Of a stretch of 64,000 bases of DNA, positions 25,269 through 33,822 are shown piece by piece. The stretch comes from Methanocorpusculum vombati. Lineage in GTDB: Archaea > Halobacteriota > Methanomicrobia > Methanomicrobiales > Methanocorpusculaceae. Position 1 is the first letter of the stretch. Every line of letters begins with the position of its first letter. Below the pieces are notes generated by a model. The model saw nothing but the letters and a program-made list of their open reading frames with translations, ran no database searches and was not told the DNA's origin. The position numbers were made by a program, and so were the translations under genes. The stretch is taken from positions 62,001-126,000 of the forward strand of contig NZ_JAPTGC010000005.1 in assembly GCF_026891935.1 (NCBI RefSeq), written 5' to 3'.

Positions 25269-26453
25269 TTACAGCGCCGTATGGCGCTGTTCAATAACCT
25301 CAGCCATTCCATGAATAGCTTGAATAGCCTCTTCATCGGGAAGACCCTTGATGTAAACCGGATCAAGCATCTCTGCACCGAGCGGTGCAAGCATCTCTCC
25401 AAGATAATTGACGGCATTCGTACCCCAGCCGTAGGAACCGATCACACCGAGATGCCGGACCTTCGGGCGCAGCGCACGAATAAGGTAGGCGGCATTCACC
25501 GCAACCGGGTGCGGACCGAAAAGAACTGTCGGGGTTGCCAGAATAATCGTTGCCGCATCCACGATGGCACTGCCGAGAACACCGGTATCCGTTTCCAGGA
25601 GGTTGTACTGCTGGACCGGCACCCCCCGCTGAACGAGATCGTCCACGAGGAACTTGGTCATCAGCTCCGTACTTCCGTGCATCGATACATAGGCTACGAT
25701 GACAAGATTTTTCGGCGTATCCCCGGACCACTCGCGATAGAGATCCACGATCTTCGCCGGCATCTTCAATACCGGACCGTGACTCGGTCCGATGATCTTT
25801 GGAGCAATCTCGTCAATGAGTTTCAGGTGATCCTGCACCGAGGATCGGAACGGCATCATGATTGCGGCGTAGTACCGTTTTGCTGCCTCAAGATAATCGG
25901 GACTTTCATCGTCCTGATAGAGCGTCGGAGCGGCGTAATGGGTGCCGAGGAAGTCGGTCGTAAAGAGAATTTTATCTTCCACGACTTCGGTGAACATCGT
26001 GTCCGGCCAGTGAACCCAGGGGGCGAGATAGAACTTCAGCGTCTTATCACCCAGGGAAAGGGTTTCCCGGTCGCTGATGGTTATGAATCTGTCCTCAACC
26101 TCTTCGAGATGATGCATTGCCAGTAAGAGACCTTTGCAGGTTTCGTTGGTAACGATCTTTGCACTTGGATACACCTCAAGAAGCAGCGGCAGAAGACCGG
26201 AATGGTCCTGTTCTGCATGATCGATGACGATGTAGTCAAGCGAGTGCTGCTCGAGGCGCATGAGGTTGGTGATGAAGTCTGCTTCGTCGTTTGGTTTGCA
26301 GGTGTCAATCAGTGCGGTTTTTTCGCTGCCTTTCACGAGGTAGGAGTTGTAACTGCTTCCTCGCGGGGTCGGCATTATAGCGTCAAAATACCGGAGATCC
26401 CAGTCAATCGTTCCGACGGAGTAAATCCGTTCACATATCTCACGCGCTGCCAT
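25269..26453 (-). CDS. fprA: Flavodiiron protein, F420H2 oxidase type
   Basis: The 394-residue protein has a metallo-beta-lactamase-like diiron domain with HAEQDHSG near residues 79-86 and further ligands in NETCKGL, followed by a flavodoxin domain whose FMN loop reads VAYVSMHGSTE near residue 258. In methanogens this enzyme reduces oxygen to water with F420H2. The rubredoxin gene sits 6 bp upstream in the same operon, and superoxide reductase lies downstream. Together they form an oxygen-detoxification group. Confidence 0.93.
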   Translation of the reverse strand: MAAREICERIYSVGTIDWDLRYFDAIMPTPRGSSYNSYLVKGSEKTALIDTCKPNDEADFITNLMRLEQHSLDYIVIDHAEQDHSGLLPLLLEVYPSAKIVTNETCKGLLLAMHHLEEVEDRFITISDRETLSLGDKTLKFYLAPWVHWPDTMFTEVVEDKILFTTDFLGTHYAAPTLYQDDESPDYLEAAKRYYAAIMMPFRSSVQDHLKLIDEIAPKIIGPSHGPVLKMPAKIVDLYREWSGDTPKNLVIVAYVSMHGSTELMTKFLVDDLVQRGVPVQQYNLLETDTGVLGSAIVDAATIILATPTVLFGPHPVAVNAAYLIRALRPKVRHLGVIGSYGWGTNAVNYLGEMLAPLGAEMLDPVYIKGLPDEEAIQAIHGMAEVIEQRHTAL

Positions 26454-26459
26454 TGGCGG

Positions 26460-26615
26460 TTACACCTTTTTGAACTGGCTTTTGGGTGCGCCGCAGACCG
26501 GGCATTTCCAGGTGTCGGGGAGGTCTTCAAAGGCGGTTCCTGCTGGGTGCATGATGCCTGCACCTTTTTCGGGATCATATACGTATCCGCAGATTACACA
26601 ACGATATTTGTCCAT
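26460..26615 (-). CDS. Rubredoxin
   Basis: The 51-residue protein has CVIC at residues 6-9 and CPVC at 38-41, with the GYVYDPEKG and DLPDTWKCP blocks of classical rubredoxins. It donates electrons to superoxide reductase or links F420H2 and flavodiiron enzymes. It is the first gene of the operon with fprA, 6 bp apart. A GGAAGG ribosome-binding sequence and a TATA-like AAAATATAAAT precede it. It differs clearly from the rubredoxin at 5234. Confidence 0.95.
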   Translation of the reverse strand: MDKYRCVICGYVYDPEKGAGIMHPAGTAFEDLPDTWKCPVCGAPKSQFKKV

Positions 26616-26760
26616 TTTGATTTTCCTTCCTTGTAATAAGGCATAATACTATTGGAAAGGCTCATTTATATTTTGTTGGGATGTGACACTTGGATGGGTA
26701 TTTTTTCCGGGTTGGTCCCCCGAACCACTTTATAGTGATACTGCCAAACAGTGCAAGGGT

Positions 26761-27966
26761 ATGGAGAAAGAGAACGCAGCCCAAAAGATTCGCGGTGTTA
26801 TCTGCGGGCATTTTCTGATAGATATCTATACGCCGGTGCTGTCGCTGATTCTGCCGCTGCTGATTGCACAGATGAATCTTTCCTACTTCCTTGCGGGTCT
26901 CATTGTCACGGTGTTCAATGTGACTTCGTCGGTTTCCCAGCCGTTCATTGGTCTGTACGGAGATAAAACCGGATGGAGGGCGAGTATCCCGCTATGTCTG
27001 GTAATCGGGAGTGTTGGTGTCAGTCTGACCGCAGTTACGGGCAATTATCTCCTTCTCCTCTTCCTTGCAGCCGGAGCCGCAGTCGGTCATGCCCTGTTTC
27101 ATCCGGCGGCAATGAGCGTCATGTACTCTCTGAGTCCGCCGGCGAAACGCGGTCTCTACAATTCAATTTTCACCACGAGCGGGAGTATCGGGTATGCGAT
27201 CGGTCCGGTTCTGGCTGGTATTCTGATCACCGTCGGCGGTCTTCCGGCGGTTACCTGGCTGGTGATTCCGGGTATTGTGGGTGCGACGTGGATGTACCGG
27301 AACAACCGGAAGTGTCGTTCCGTTCCGGCGGCGGAAAGAAAGCCGGTACTCCAAACACCTGCCGGTACTGTGGTAAAGAGAAAGTACTGGTGGGTTCCGG
27401 CAGGTCTTGTGGTCTCCGTCTGTTCGCTGCGTGCCTGGGCGTATATCGGCATTATTACTTATCTGCCGACGCTGCTGGTTCTCGGTCATCATGATTTTGA
27501 TACGTTCACCACGTCGGTTATCGTGACCGTCATGCTGTTCTTCGGGGTGGCCGGGCAGGTTGCGGGCGGGTATCTCTCGGACAGGTTCGGGAGAAAAGAG
27601 ATGCTTGTTCTTGGTCTTGCGTGTGCAATCCCGTTCTTTGCCCTGATATTCTCTACGAATGAGCTGCTGATGTATCTGGGCGTGATGATGTATGCGTTCT
27701 TCGCTTCGTCCTGTTATGTCATGTCGGTGACAATGACGCAGGATCTTCTTCCCGGCAATGTCGGTTTTGCGTCAGGGCTTACTCTCGGTTTTTCTCTGGG
27801 TGTGGGAGGTCTCGGGGCGGCGGTCATCGGCTGGGCGGCGGATGTGATGGGGTCTCTGTCTGCGGCACTGTATCTTCTGATCATCCCGACGATTCTCTGT
27901 CCGGTTCTGGCACTGCTGATCAGGTATCCGCTCAAAAGTCTGGCCCGGAAAGGATCTCCTGTGTAA
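26761..27966 (+). CDS. MFS transporter, fosmidomycin-resistance (Fsr)-like
   Basis: From the ATG at 26761 the protein has 401 residues with 12 predicted membrane helices. GHFLIDIYTPVLSLILPLL at the start, PFIGLYGDKTGWR and the second-half DRFGRKEML loop fit the major facilitator superfamily; the GHxxxD opening and AAGAAVGHALFHPAAM resemble Fsr-type drug exporters. The substrate is unknown. An upstream in-frame start exists but would cover the TATA element CTTTATAG (26728-26735). ACTG-N5-CAGT (26740-26752) lies just after the TATA box and may be an operator. Confidence 0.85.
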   Translation: MEKENAAQKIRGVICGHFLIDIYTPVLSLILPLLIAQMNLSYFLAGLIVTVFNVTSSVSQPFIGLYGDKTGWRASIPLCLVIGSVGVSLTAVTGNYLLLLFLAAGAAVGHALFHPAAMSVMYSLSPPAKRGLYNSIFTTSGSIGYAIGPVLAGILITVGGLPAVTWLVIPGIVGATWMYRNNRKCRSVPAAERKPVLQTPAGTVVKRKYWWVPAGLVVSVCSLRAWAYIGIITYLPTLLVLGHHDFDTFTTSVIVTVMLFFGVAGQVAGGYLSDRFGRKEMLVLGLACAIPFFALIFSTNELLMYLGVMMYAFFASSCYVMSVTMTQDLLPGNVGFASGLTLGFSLGVGGLGAAVIGWAADVMGSLSAALYLLIIPTILCPVLALLIRYPLKSLARKGSPV

Positions 27967-28585
27967 TTTTTTTGTGCGGGATTTTGCGGGAGGTATTTTT
28001 CCGGAACGCGTTTCTTTATTTCATCCTGCCAGACTCCTCACTCACTCGCCTACATTTTTCAGAAAAAAAAAACGTTCCGGAAAAATATCTACTAAATCCT
28101 TTCGCGGCATGAGATTTTTTTCTGAGGGAATTGTGTATTCAGTGCATTCCGTGATTATTTCAAACAAAACCGCACTCACCACTCACCCGTACACAATTTC
28201 TTCAGAAAAGAGAACCGACGAATTATTTTCATGATATCACCGCGGGATGTCCGCCGGTATTGAATCCTTTCAGGATAGGATTGCACGAAATATAAAGTTG
28301 TGGCGTGGCAGAAAAAACCACAAAAATCAGTCTTCCTCCCTTTGCATGACATTCTGGCTTGTGAACGGCGTTATTTTTCTGAGAAACTTTTTTTGGATAT
28401 CCCATTTCGGGAAAAAAATATTTTTTGGAAGGATATAACCGGAGAAAAATTGTGCCTCTCATTGAAAGAAAAAATTTGAAAATATTTTTCAGAAAAATTA
28501 TTTTTTGAAAATTTTCATCGGTGATGATGCAGCCCTCTCCTGATAGGAAATATATCATTGGAAATACCCGTAGGAGTTGGTCCGT
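27967..28585. repeat. AT-rich intergenic region with two copies (A, C) of the dispersed element
   Basis: No convincing gene was found in these 619 bp. Copy A (about 28017-28110) and copy C (about 28179-28216) share CTCAC(T/C)C(G/A)CC...TTTTCAG-A-run-CGTTCCGGA modules with the segments at 43897-43965, 11946-12005 and 49590-49632. The second half has long A/T runs. The end carries GGAG at 28573-28576, the ribosome-binding site of the pilin gene. Confidence 0.5.
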
Positions 28586-29461
28586 ATGAATAGGAATAAT
28601 GAGGATAATGCTGTATCCCCGGCGATTGCGACGATTTTAATTGTTCTGATGACGGTGATTGCGGCGGCTGCAGCGGCGGTGGTGGTAATGGGAATGGCCG
28701 ATACCCAGCCGGATTATGTGGTCGGGCTTATCGTGAAGGCGGCGCCTGCGGGTTCGGATGCAGTGGTTACGCTCTATGGCAGCAGGGATATTCCGGGTCT
28801 GGTGCGGCTTGAGGTGATCGATGCAGGGTCTTCGTCCGGTGCGTTCGTGGAAGCCTGGAACGGTGCGGCAGGTACGGCGCCGGTCGGGGTGCCGCTCACC
28901 GCCAAAGGAGTGGCCCGGCCCGCGGAGGAGATGCCGTCGTATGCGACGAATGTGTGGGTGAAAGGAACGTTTGCGGACGGAACGGATCAGGTGCTGCTGA
29001 TGCAGGCGGTGACGTTTACGAATGCGGAGCCTGCGGGCAGTGATGACGGGGATGAGGATGCGGGGCCGGGATACACGATAAACGCCCAAGAGTGGAGTGA
29101 GTATTATAATGCTAACAAATGGAGTATCTCTCTTCCAAAAGATACATTATTGCAATTTCATGACGGGTATGTGTTTGTAACTTCTCAATACTCTTATGAT
29201 CCACATTGGCTAAATGTTGATGATATAAACACGTTGAATGCACAAGACTTCCTTCAGAAATCTTTGGGAACTCATAGTGGATTCGTATTGGATTTGTCTG
29301 AGGAAAAGATCAGTAATGCACAGGAAGTAGATAGTCTCCCATCATCACCTTCTGATGAGGTTGGGACTTTAGTCAAATATGGTGACAAATTGTATGCGAA
29401 AGTAAGGTTTGATGCGGGGAATAAGAATGATTGGGTCGTGGTTGGAACAAAAACCACCTGA
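28586..29461 (+). CDS. Type IV pilin-like surface protein with foreign C-terminal half
   Basis: The 291-residue protein begins with the archaeal pilin N-terminal domain: a short charged leader, AVSPAIATILIVLMTVIAAAAAAVVVMGMA, where cleavage should fall before or near the AVSP segment, then a beta-rich extracellular part. This suits an archaeal type IV pilus or adhesin subunit processed by a PilD/EppA-like peptidase. The ATG at 28586 lies 9 bp after GGAG. From about 29085 the codons turn from GC-rich to AT-rich (TTA, TTG, CAA, AGT), which suggests that the C-terminal 125 residues were replaced by recombination. Confidence 0.75.
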   Translation: MNRNNEDNAVSPAIATILIVLMTVIAAAAAAVVVMGMADTQPDYVVGLIVKAAPAGSDAVVTLYGSRDIPGLVRLEVIDAGSSSGAFVEAWNGAAGTAPVGVPLTAKGVARPAEEMPSYATNVWVKGTFADGTDQVLLMQAVTFTNAEPAGSDDGDEDAGPGYTINAQEWSEYYNANKWSISLPKDTLLQFHDGYVFVTSQYSYDPHWLNVDDINTLNAQDFLQKSLGTHSGFVLDLSEEKISNAQEVDSLPSSPSDEVGTLVKYGDKLYAKVRFDAGNKNDWVVVGTKTT

Positions 29462-29847
29462 CCCATTTTTACAAAACATCAAACCGTACAGCAGATGTAT
29501 GACGACTCCCCAAAACACACCCGCCTCGTTAAGCGTATGCGGTGCGACTCACGCATCTGCCCGTGAGATTCTGCACCGCAGCCATGGAGAGAACAGAACA
29601 GCACGACAGTTCTGTGCACGGCCAAATAATGAGCGGGCTGAATGAAAAAAAAACGCAGATGCACCTGACGGCACGGAGTCGCAAGCTCGTAGGGAGGAGC
29701 GAAACAAGGCCGAAGGACGTGCAATGCGAAAACGACGTTCAGAAAATGCGATGTGAACTCCTGAAAGGAGAAACGAAGCAGGCTGAAGGCATGCGGTGAG
29801 CGAAGCACGCGTCGCAAAACAACGCATCTGCCTGCTCCCCTAAAAAA
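29462..29847. ncRNA. Unexplained structured intergenic region, possible ncRNA
   Basis: Only weak overlapping ORFs exist here. ATGCGGTG...ACGCATCTGCC occurs at 29537-29561 and again at 29791-29832, bounding the region; GCATCTGC appears twice and its complement once (29654-29661 area). The right end can fold as AGCAGGC...ATGCG...CGCAT...GCCTGCT. The purine-rich middle (GAGGAGCGAAACAAGGCCGAAGG) looks RNA-like. No known family is recognised. Confidence 0.3.
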
Positions 29848-31113
29848 TCAGATCCTCTTCTCAAGCGCCTTCTCAACGATCTTAATCGCACACAGATCGC
29901 CGCACATCGAACAGGTCTCGCAGTCCCCGTCGCGGTCATGCACCGCACGGGCATGATCCCCGAACAGCGCAAGCGCATACTGTGCCTCCCAGTCCAGCGT
30001 CCGGCGTGCCTCCGCCATCGCCGCCTGCCGGGGCAGCTCCGCCTCGCGTCTGCGGGACAGATCACCCACGTGCGCCGCAACCTTCGCAACCCGCGTCCCC
30101 TCAATAATATCCCGCGTATCCGGAAGCGCCAGATGTTCCGCAGGAGAAACCATGCACAGAAAATCCGCGCCCGCCGCCGCCGCCGCCGCCCCGCCGATAG
30201 CACCCGTAATATGATCGTAGCCGGGCGCAATATCCGAAACAAGCGGGCCGAGAAGATAGAGCGGCGCAAAATCCGTAATCTCCTTAATCATCTTCACATT
30301 ATAGGAAATCTCAGTATAATCCATGTGACCGGGCCCCTCGATCATCCGCTGCACACCTTTCGCATGCGCAACGCGGGCAAGTTTTCCGAGCGTCAGATAC
30401 TCCTGCGACTTCGCAAGTTTCCCTGAATCCACATACGCTCCGGGACGCATGCCGTCACCAAGAGACAGTGCAATCTCATACTCATCCAGAATCTCCAGCA
30501 GGTAGTCATACTCCGCATACAGCGGGTTCTCCTCGCCGGACGCAAGCATCATTGCCGTATGAAACGACCCGCCCCGGGACACCACGCCCATCACCCGAGG
30601 ATCAAGCCGGAGTGTTTCCACAACCTCCCGATTCACCCCGCAGTGCAGTGTCATGAAATCCACGCCCTGTTCCGCCTGTTCGCGGATAACCTTGAACAGC
30701 AGATCCGCGGTGAGATCGATAACATTTCCGGCACGCCGCACCGCTTCATAAATCGGCACCGTCCCGACCGGAATCGCCAGTTTCAGAATCTCGCGCCGCA
30801 TCGCCGCAAGATCGCCGCCCGTGGACAGGTCCATGATCGCATCCGCACCGTTTGCGATTGCGGCAGCTGCTTTTTCCATCTCCATCGCAGGATCGCACCG
30901 CTGACCGGACGTTCCGATATTCACATTGACCTTGACCTTCGTTCCCTCGCCGATTGCACACGGCGTATAATCCCGTTTCGCATTCTTCAGCAGAATTGTT
31001 CTGCCGGCGGCAATGGATCGGCCAAGCGCCTCAGGCGTCATCCCTTCGGCCTTCGCCGTCCCGGCAAGACCGGCCACATCGCCTGTCTGGCAGTCGCGGA
31101 GTATTGAGTGCAT
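29848..31113 (-). CDS. thiC: Phosphomethylpyrimidine synthase ThiC
   Basis: ThiC is a radical SAM enzyme that rearranges aminoimidazole ribotide to the thiamine pyrimidine. The 421-residue protein is the short archaeal/anaerobe form. It has INVNIGTSGQ, DLSTGGDL, MTLHCGVN, EGPGHM and the C-terminal iron-sulfur motif C-x2-C-x4-C in CSMCGDLC. A run of six alanines (GGAAAAAAGADF) is encoded by a GCC trinucleotide tract at about 30170-30192. I see no TPP riboswitch in the 38 bp before the divergent gene. Confidence 0.95.
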   Translation of the reverse strand: MHSILRDCQTGDVAGLAGTAKAEGMTPEALGRSIAAGRTILLKNAKRDYTPCAIGEGTKVKVNVNIGTSGQRCDPAMEMEKAAAAIANGADAIMDLSTGGDLAAMRREILKLAIPVGTVPIYEAVRRAGNVIDLTADLLFKVIREQAEQGVDFMTLHCGVNREVVETLRLDPRVMGVVSRGGSFHTAMMLASGEENPLYAEYDYLLEILDEYEIALSLGDGMRPGAYVDSGKLAKSQEYLTLGKLARVAHAKGVQRMIEGPGHMDYTEISYNVKMIKEITDFAPLYLLGPLVSDIAPGYDHITGAIGGAAAAAAGADFLCMVSPAEHLALPDTRDIIEGTRVAKVAAHVGDLSRRREAELPRQAAMAEARRTLDWEAQYALALFGDHARAVHDRDGDCETCSMCGDLCAIKIVEKALEKRI

Positions 31114-31151
31114 TCGATTATATCATTTGTCCTCACAACTCATTATACTGT

Positions 31152-31754
31152 ATGCGTGAACCTATCCGCTGGCTGAAAGAGATCAGCTGGCGTGCAAACT
31201 CCTACGTCTGCGGGAACATTCTCGTCGATGCCTCCCAGCCGGTAACCGCGGTTGCCCCCTACAAAGATCAGATCGAGGTAATCGTTCTCACCCACGGCCA
31301 CTTTGATCACATGGCAAACCTCCGTGCCCTCGCAGACCTTTGCGAAGCATCCGTCTGCATCGGGGAAGGCGACCTCGCCTTCCTTTCCGACGACGCCCTC
31401 TCCCTCGCCGGTCATTTCGGCGAACACTCGCCCGGAGTTCCCGCCGCACCGCTCGCGGACGGCGATCACCTCGGTGAGTTCGTGGTCATCCACACGCCCG
31501 GTCATACGCGGGGAAGCATCTGCCTCTACCGCGAAGAAGACGGCGCTCTGATTGCCGGAGACACCCTCTTCCCGCACGGTTCGTTCGGCAGAACCGACCT
31601 GCCGACCGGCAGCCACGCCGACCTCGTTGCATCCATCAACCGTCTTGCCGGGCTCCGCATCGACTCGTTGTGGTGCGGTCATGACATGCCTGTTCCGTCC
31701 GGTGCAATGCGGGACGTGCTCCTCTCTCAGGCGGAAGTACCAAAGTATGGATAA
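31152..31754 (+). CDS. Metallo-beta-lactamase-fold hydrolase (glyoxalase II-like)
   Basis: From the ATG at 31152 the protein has 200 residues with THGHFDHM near residue 48 (the HxHxDH zinc motif), PGHTRGS, GDTLF and the C-terminal GHD. These are the ligands of the glyoxalase II-like branch. Likely role is thioester hydrolysis, unspecified. An earlier in-frame start lies inside divergent thiC and is not used. The stop overlaps the start of the GIY-YIG gene by 8 bp, so both are co-translated. Confidence 0.88.
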   Translation: MREPIRWLKEISWRANSYVCGNILVDASQPVTAVAPYKDQIEVIVLTHGHFDHMANLRALADLCEASVCIGEGDLAFLSDDALSLAGHFGEHSPGVPAAPLADGDHLGEFVVIHTPGHTRGSICLYREEDGALIAGDTLFPHGSFGRTDLPTGSHADLVASINRLAGLRIDSLWCGHDMPVPSGAMRDVLLSQAEVPKYG

Positions 31755-32187
31755 AGGCGTCTACTGCCTGCTGCTGGAATGCACGGAGCCGCAGACGATC
31801 CGGATCGGGGCATTGGGTGAACGGGAGTTCGTTCCCGGCTGGTATCTGTATGCCGGATCAGCTCTCGGCAGCGGCGGCCTTTCCCGCGTGAGCCGTCATA
31901 TCCGGTTTTACCGTGAACAGTACCGCAAGGCCAAGTGGCACATTGATTATTTTATGGCGGCACAAGCCGTCCGGCTCCGCAAAGTGGTCTGTGCAAAAAC
32001 GGAAGCTGACCTTGAATGCGTGCTTGCCGCAGCCATCGGGGGAGCCGGAATCGCTGCGTTCGGCTGTTCGGACTGCGACTGTGCGACACATCTGTTTTAC
32101 CGGAAAACAATGCCGGAGGCCGAAGTCCTGGCCGCGTTTACTGCGGCGGGGCTGTGCGGGCAGGTGCATGAGGTGGACGGGAGTTAG
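31747..32187 (+). CDS. GIY-YIG/DUF123 family protein
   Basis: The 146-residue protein starts with GVYCLLLEC and WYLYAGSALGSGGLSRVSRHIR, the GIY-YIG-like DUF123 pattern found in archaea, and has cysteines in GCSDCDCATH near residue 113. DUF123 proteins are presumed nucleases and sometimes are fused to endonuclease III; no activity is assigned. The start ATG lies inside the preceding gene's end. The 3' end overlaps the convergent hepT stop by 4 bp. Confidence 0.8.
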   Translation: MDKGVYCLLLECTEPQTIRIGALGEREFVPGWYLYAGSALGSGGLSRVSRHIRFYREQYRKAKWHIDYFMAAQAVRLRKVVCAKTEADLECVLAAAIGGAGIAAFGCSDCDCATHLFYRKTMPEAEVLAAFTAAGLCGQVHEVDGS

Positions 32188-32534
32188 TCCCAGCCTTTTT
32201 CCGCCAGAATTCTGTTGATGCAAACTTTCAGTGGCACAATATCATTCCGGAGCACATTCCAGACAAGTTCCCAGTTCACCTCAAAATATCCATGCGTAAG
32301 CCGGTCACGCATCCCGGCAACATGGTGCCAGGGAATTTGGGTACAGCGGTCTTTTGTTTCCGTTGACAGTTTTTTACTTGCCTCTCCAATGATCTCCAGC
32401 GACTTCTGCACAACATGCTGGATTACTTTATCAGAGTCAAGTCTTTCGTAACTCAGATCATGGGTATTCTCTTCAAGAAATGTTATTTCGTCTCTGATAT
32501 GCAGAAGATACACCCGGTCTGATCCCTCCTTCAT
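32184..32534 (-). CDS. hepT: HepT-like toxin (DUF86 RNase)
   Basis: The 116-residue helical protein has the HEPN catalytic motif R-x4-H-x-Y as Arg76, His81, Tyr83 (MRDRLTHGYF). HepT toxins cut RNA and are neutralised by the partner MntA, which in characterised systems adds AMP to the tyrosine of this motif. The gene starts 4 bp inside the end of the mntA gene, in the order antitoxin-toxin. Confidence 0.9.
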   Translation of the reverse strand: MKEGSDRVYLLHIRDEITFLEENTHDLSYERLDSDKVIQHVVQKSLEIIGEASKKLSTETKDRCTQIPWHHVAGMRDRLTHGYFEVNWELVWNVLRNDIVPLKVCINRILAEKGWD

Positions 32535-32839
32535 ACATACACCGCCTCGGCAATCACTTCATCACGAATGTAGGGGCTCAGTGCCCGTGCTGCGACCAGA
32601 TCAACCTTTCTTCCCAAACGTTCCTCAAGAAAATCTCCAAGACCCACCAGATGGGCGAGCGTTGCCTCTCCGGGACGAAACTCATACAAAATATCCACAT
32701 CAGAATCAGGAGTATCCTCACCCCGTGAGACGGAACCAAATATTGCAAGCGTCTGAATGCCGAACTGCTCCCGTATTTCCGGCAGATACTCTTCAAGTTT
32801 GGCGAGGACATCCTCCCGGATACTTGTGTACTCCGTCAT
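32531..32839 (-). CDS. mntA: MntA-like nucleotidyltransferase antitoxin
   Basis: The 102-residue minimal nucleotidyltransferase has FGSVSRGEDTPDSDVDIL (Gly35-Ser36, Asp47, Asp49), the metal and nucleotide site. Such antitoxins adenylylate the HepT tyrosine. It forms a complete MNT-HepT pair with the next gene. A second, frameshifted copy of the same family lies at 38738-39050. Confidence 0.9.
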   Translation of the reverse strand: MTEYTSIREDVLAKLEEYLPEIREQFGIQTLAIFGSVSRGEDTPDSDVDILYEFRPGEATLAHLVGLGDFLEERLGRKVDLVAARALSPYIRDEVIAEAVYV

Positions 32840-32889
32840 GTGTCTGTAGTTAGTATAGTATCGTAAAAAAGTATAGAGTTTGCGGGAGT

Positions 32890-33822
32890 TTATCCCAGCC
32901 GGTCGCCGACCGCCAGATAATGCCCGTTCACCAGCTCAAACCCCGGCATCTCCCGTTTCCCCTCCGGCTTCGCCGACAGAATACACACCGCCCCTGCCCC
33001 CGTCATCACGACCGGCCCCTTCTTCTTTATCACATCCACCACCTCACCCGGCTGTCCTGCATACCCCGCAGACACCCGCCCGCTCCGGTACACCAGCAGC
33101 CGTTTCCCGTCCGGCAGTCTCGTATTCGCACACGGCGCAGGCGACAGACCCCGGATACGGTTGTGCACCATTCCTGCCGGAAGTGTCCAGTCAATCACAC
33201 ACTCCTCCTTCGTAATCGAGGGAGCAAACGTCGCAGATGCCCCATCCTGCGGAACCGCACACACCCCGCCGCACGCGATCAAATCCAGTGCATCCATCAG
33301 CGCCTCCGCACCGAGAACCGCCAGCCGGTCATGCAGTTCGCCGAACGTCTCATCCTCCCCCACCGCAAGCGACCGCGACAGAATCACATCGCCCGCATCC
33401 AGCTCCGGCGTAATATACATAATCGACACCCCCGCATCCGCATCACCGTTCAGCACCGCATACTGCATCGGTGCCGCCCCGCGATAGCGGGGCAAAAGCG
33501 ACCCGTGAATATTGATCGTCTTATGGCGCGGCAGATTAATGATGTCTTCCGGGATCATCATCCCGAACGCCACCACCACACCCACATCCGGCGCAAGAGC
33601 CGCAAGCTCTACTGCGAGAGACGGATCCTTCATCGACTCCGGCTGAAAGACCGGAACCTCATGCGCCAGCGCCCACTCCTTTACCGGCGAAAACGCGATC
33701 TTATTCCCCCGCCGGTTTGGTTTGTCCACGCGGGTCACCACGCCCACAATCTCATGACGGCCCGCAACTGCTTCCAGCGCCGGAACCGCATAGGCCGGTG
33801 TTCCCATAAACAGCACCCTCAT
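32890..33822 (-). CDS. fmt: Methionyl-tRNA formyltransferase-like protein (bacterial type)
   Basis: Fmt formylates initiator Met-tRNA with 10-formyl-tetrahydrofolate. The 310-residue protein is complete: a Rossmann formyltransferase domain with the catalytic Asn104, His106 and Asp142 (NIHGSLLPRYRGAAP, ELDAGD), the Fmt-specific loop RVDKPNRRGNKIAFSPVK (31-48) that contacts tRNA, and a C-terminal domain ending NGHYLAVGDRLG. Archaea normally start with unformylated methionine, so this bacterial gene is unexpected. It overlaps the deformylase gene as ATGA, the standard bacterial def-fmt order. Horizontal transfer is likely; it could act on another amine substrate. Confidence 0.85.
   Translation of the reverse strand: MRVLFMGTPAYAVPALEAVAGRHEIVGVVTRVDKPNRRGNKIAFSPVKEWALAHEVPVFQPESMKDPSLAVELAALAPDVGVVVAFGMMIPEDIINLPRHKTINIHGSLLPRYRGAAPMQYAVLNGDADAGVSIMYITPELDAGDVILSRSLAVGEDETFGELHDRLAVLGAEALMDALDLIACGGVCAVPQDGASATFAPSITKEECVIDWTLPAGMVHNRIRGLSPAPCANTRLPDGKRLLVYRSGRVSAGYAGQPGEVVDVIKKKGPVVMTGAGAVCILSAKPEGKREMPGFELVNGHYLAVGDRLG

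Noticed and set aside
29549-29827. 92-residue minus-strand ORF in the structured region
   Set aside because: Arg/Ser/Phe-rich shadow of a repeat-containing non-coding stretch; no start signal.
30168-30194. GCC trinucleotide tract in thiC as a phase-variation site
   Set aside because: Changes of three bases keep the frame, and an alanine run here fits the protein.
30954-31151. 66-codon N-terminal extension of the metallo-beta-lactamase gene
   Set aside because: It is antisense to thiC and the family match begins at the ATG at 31152.
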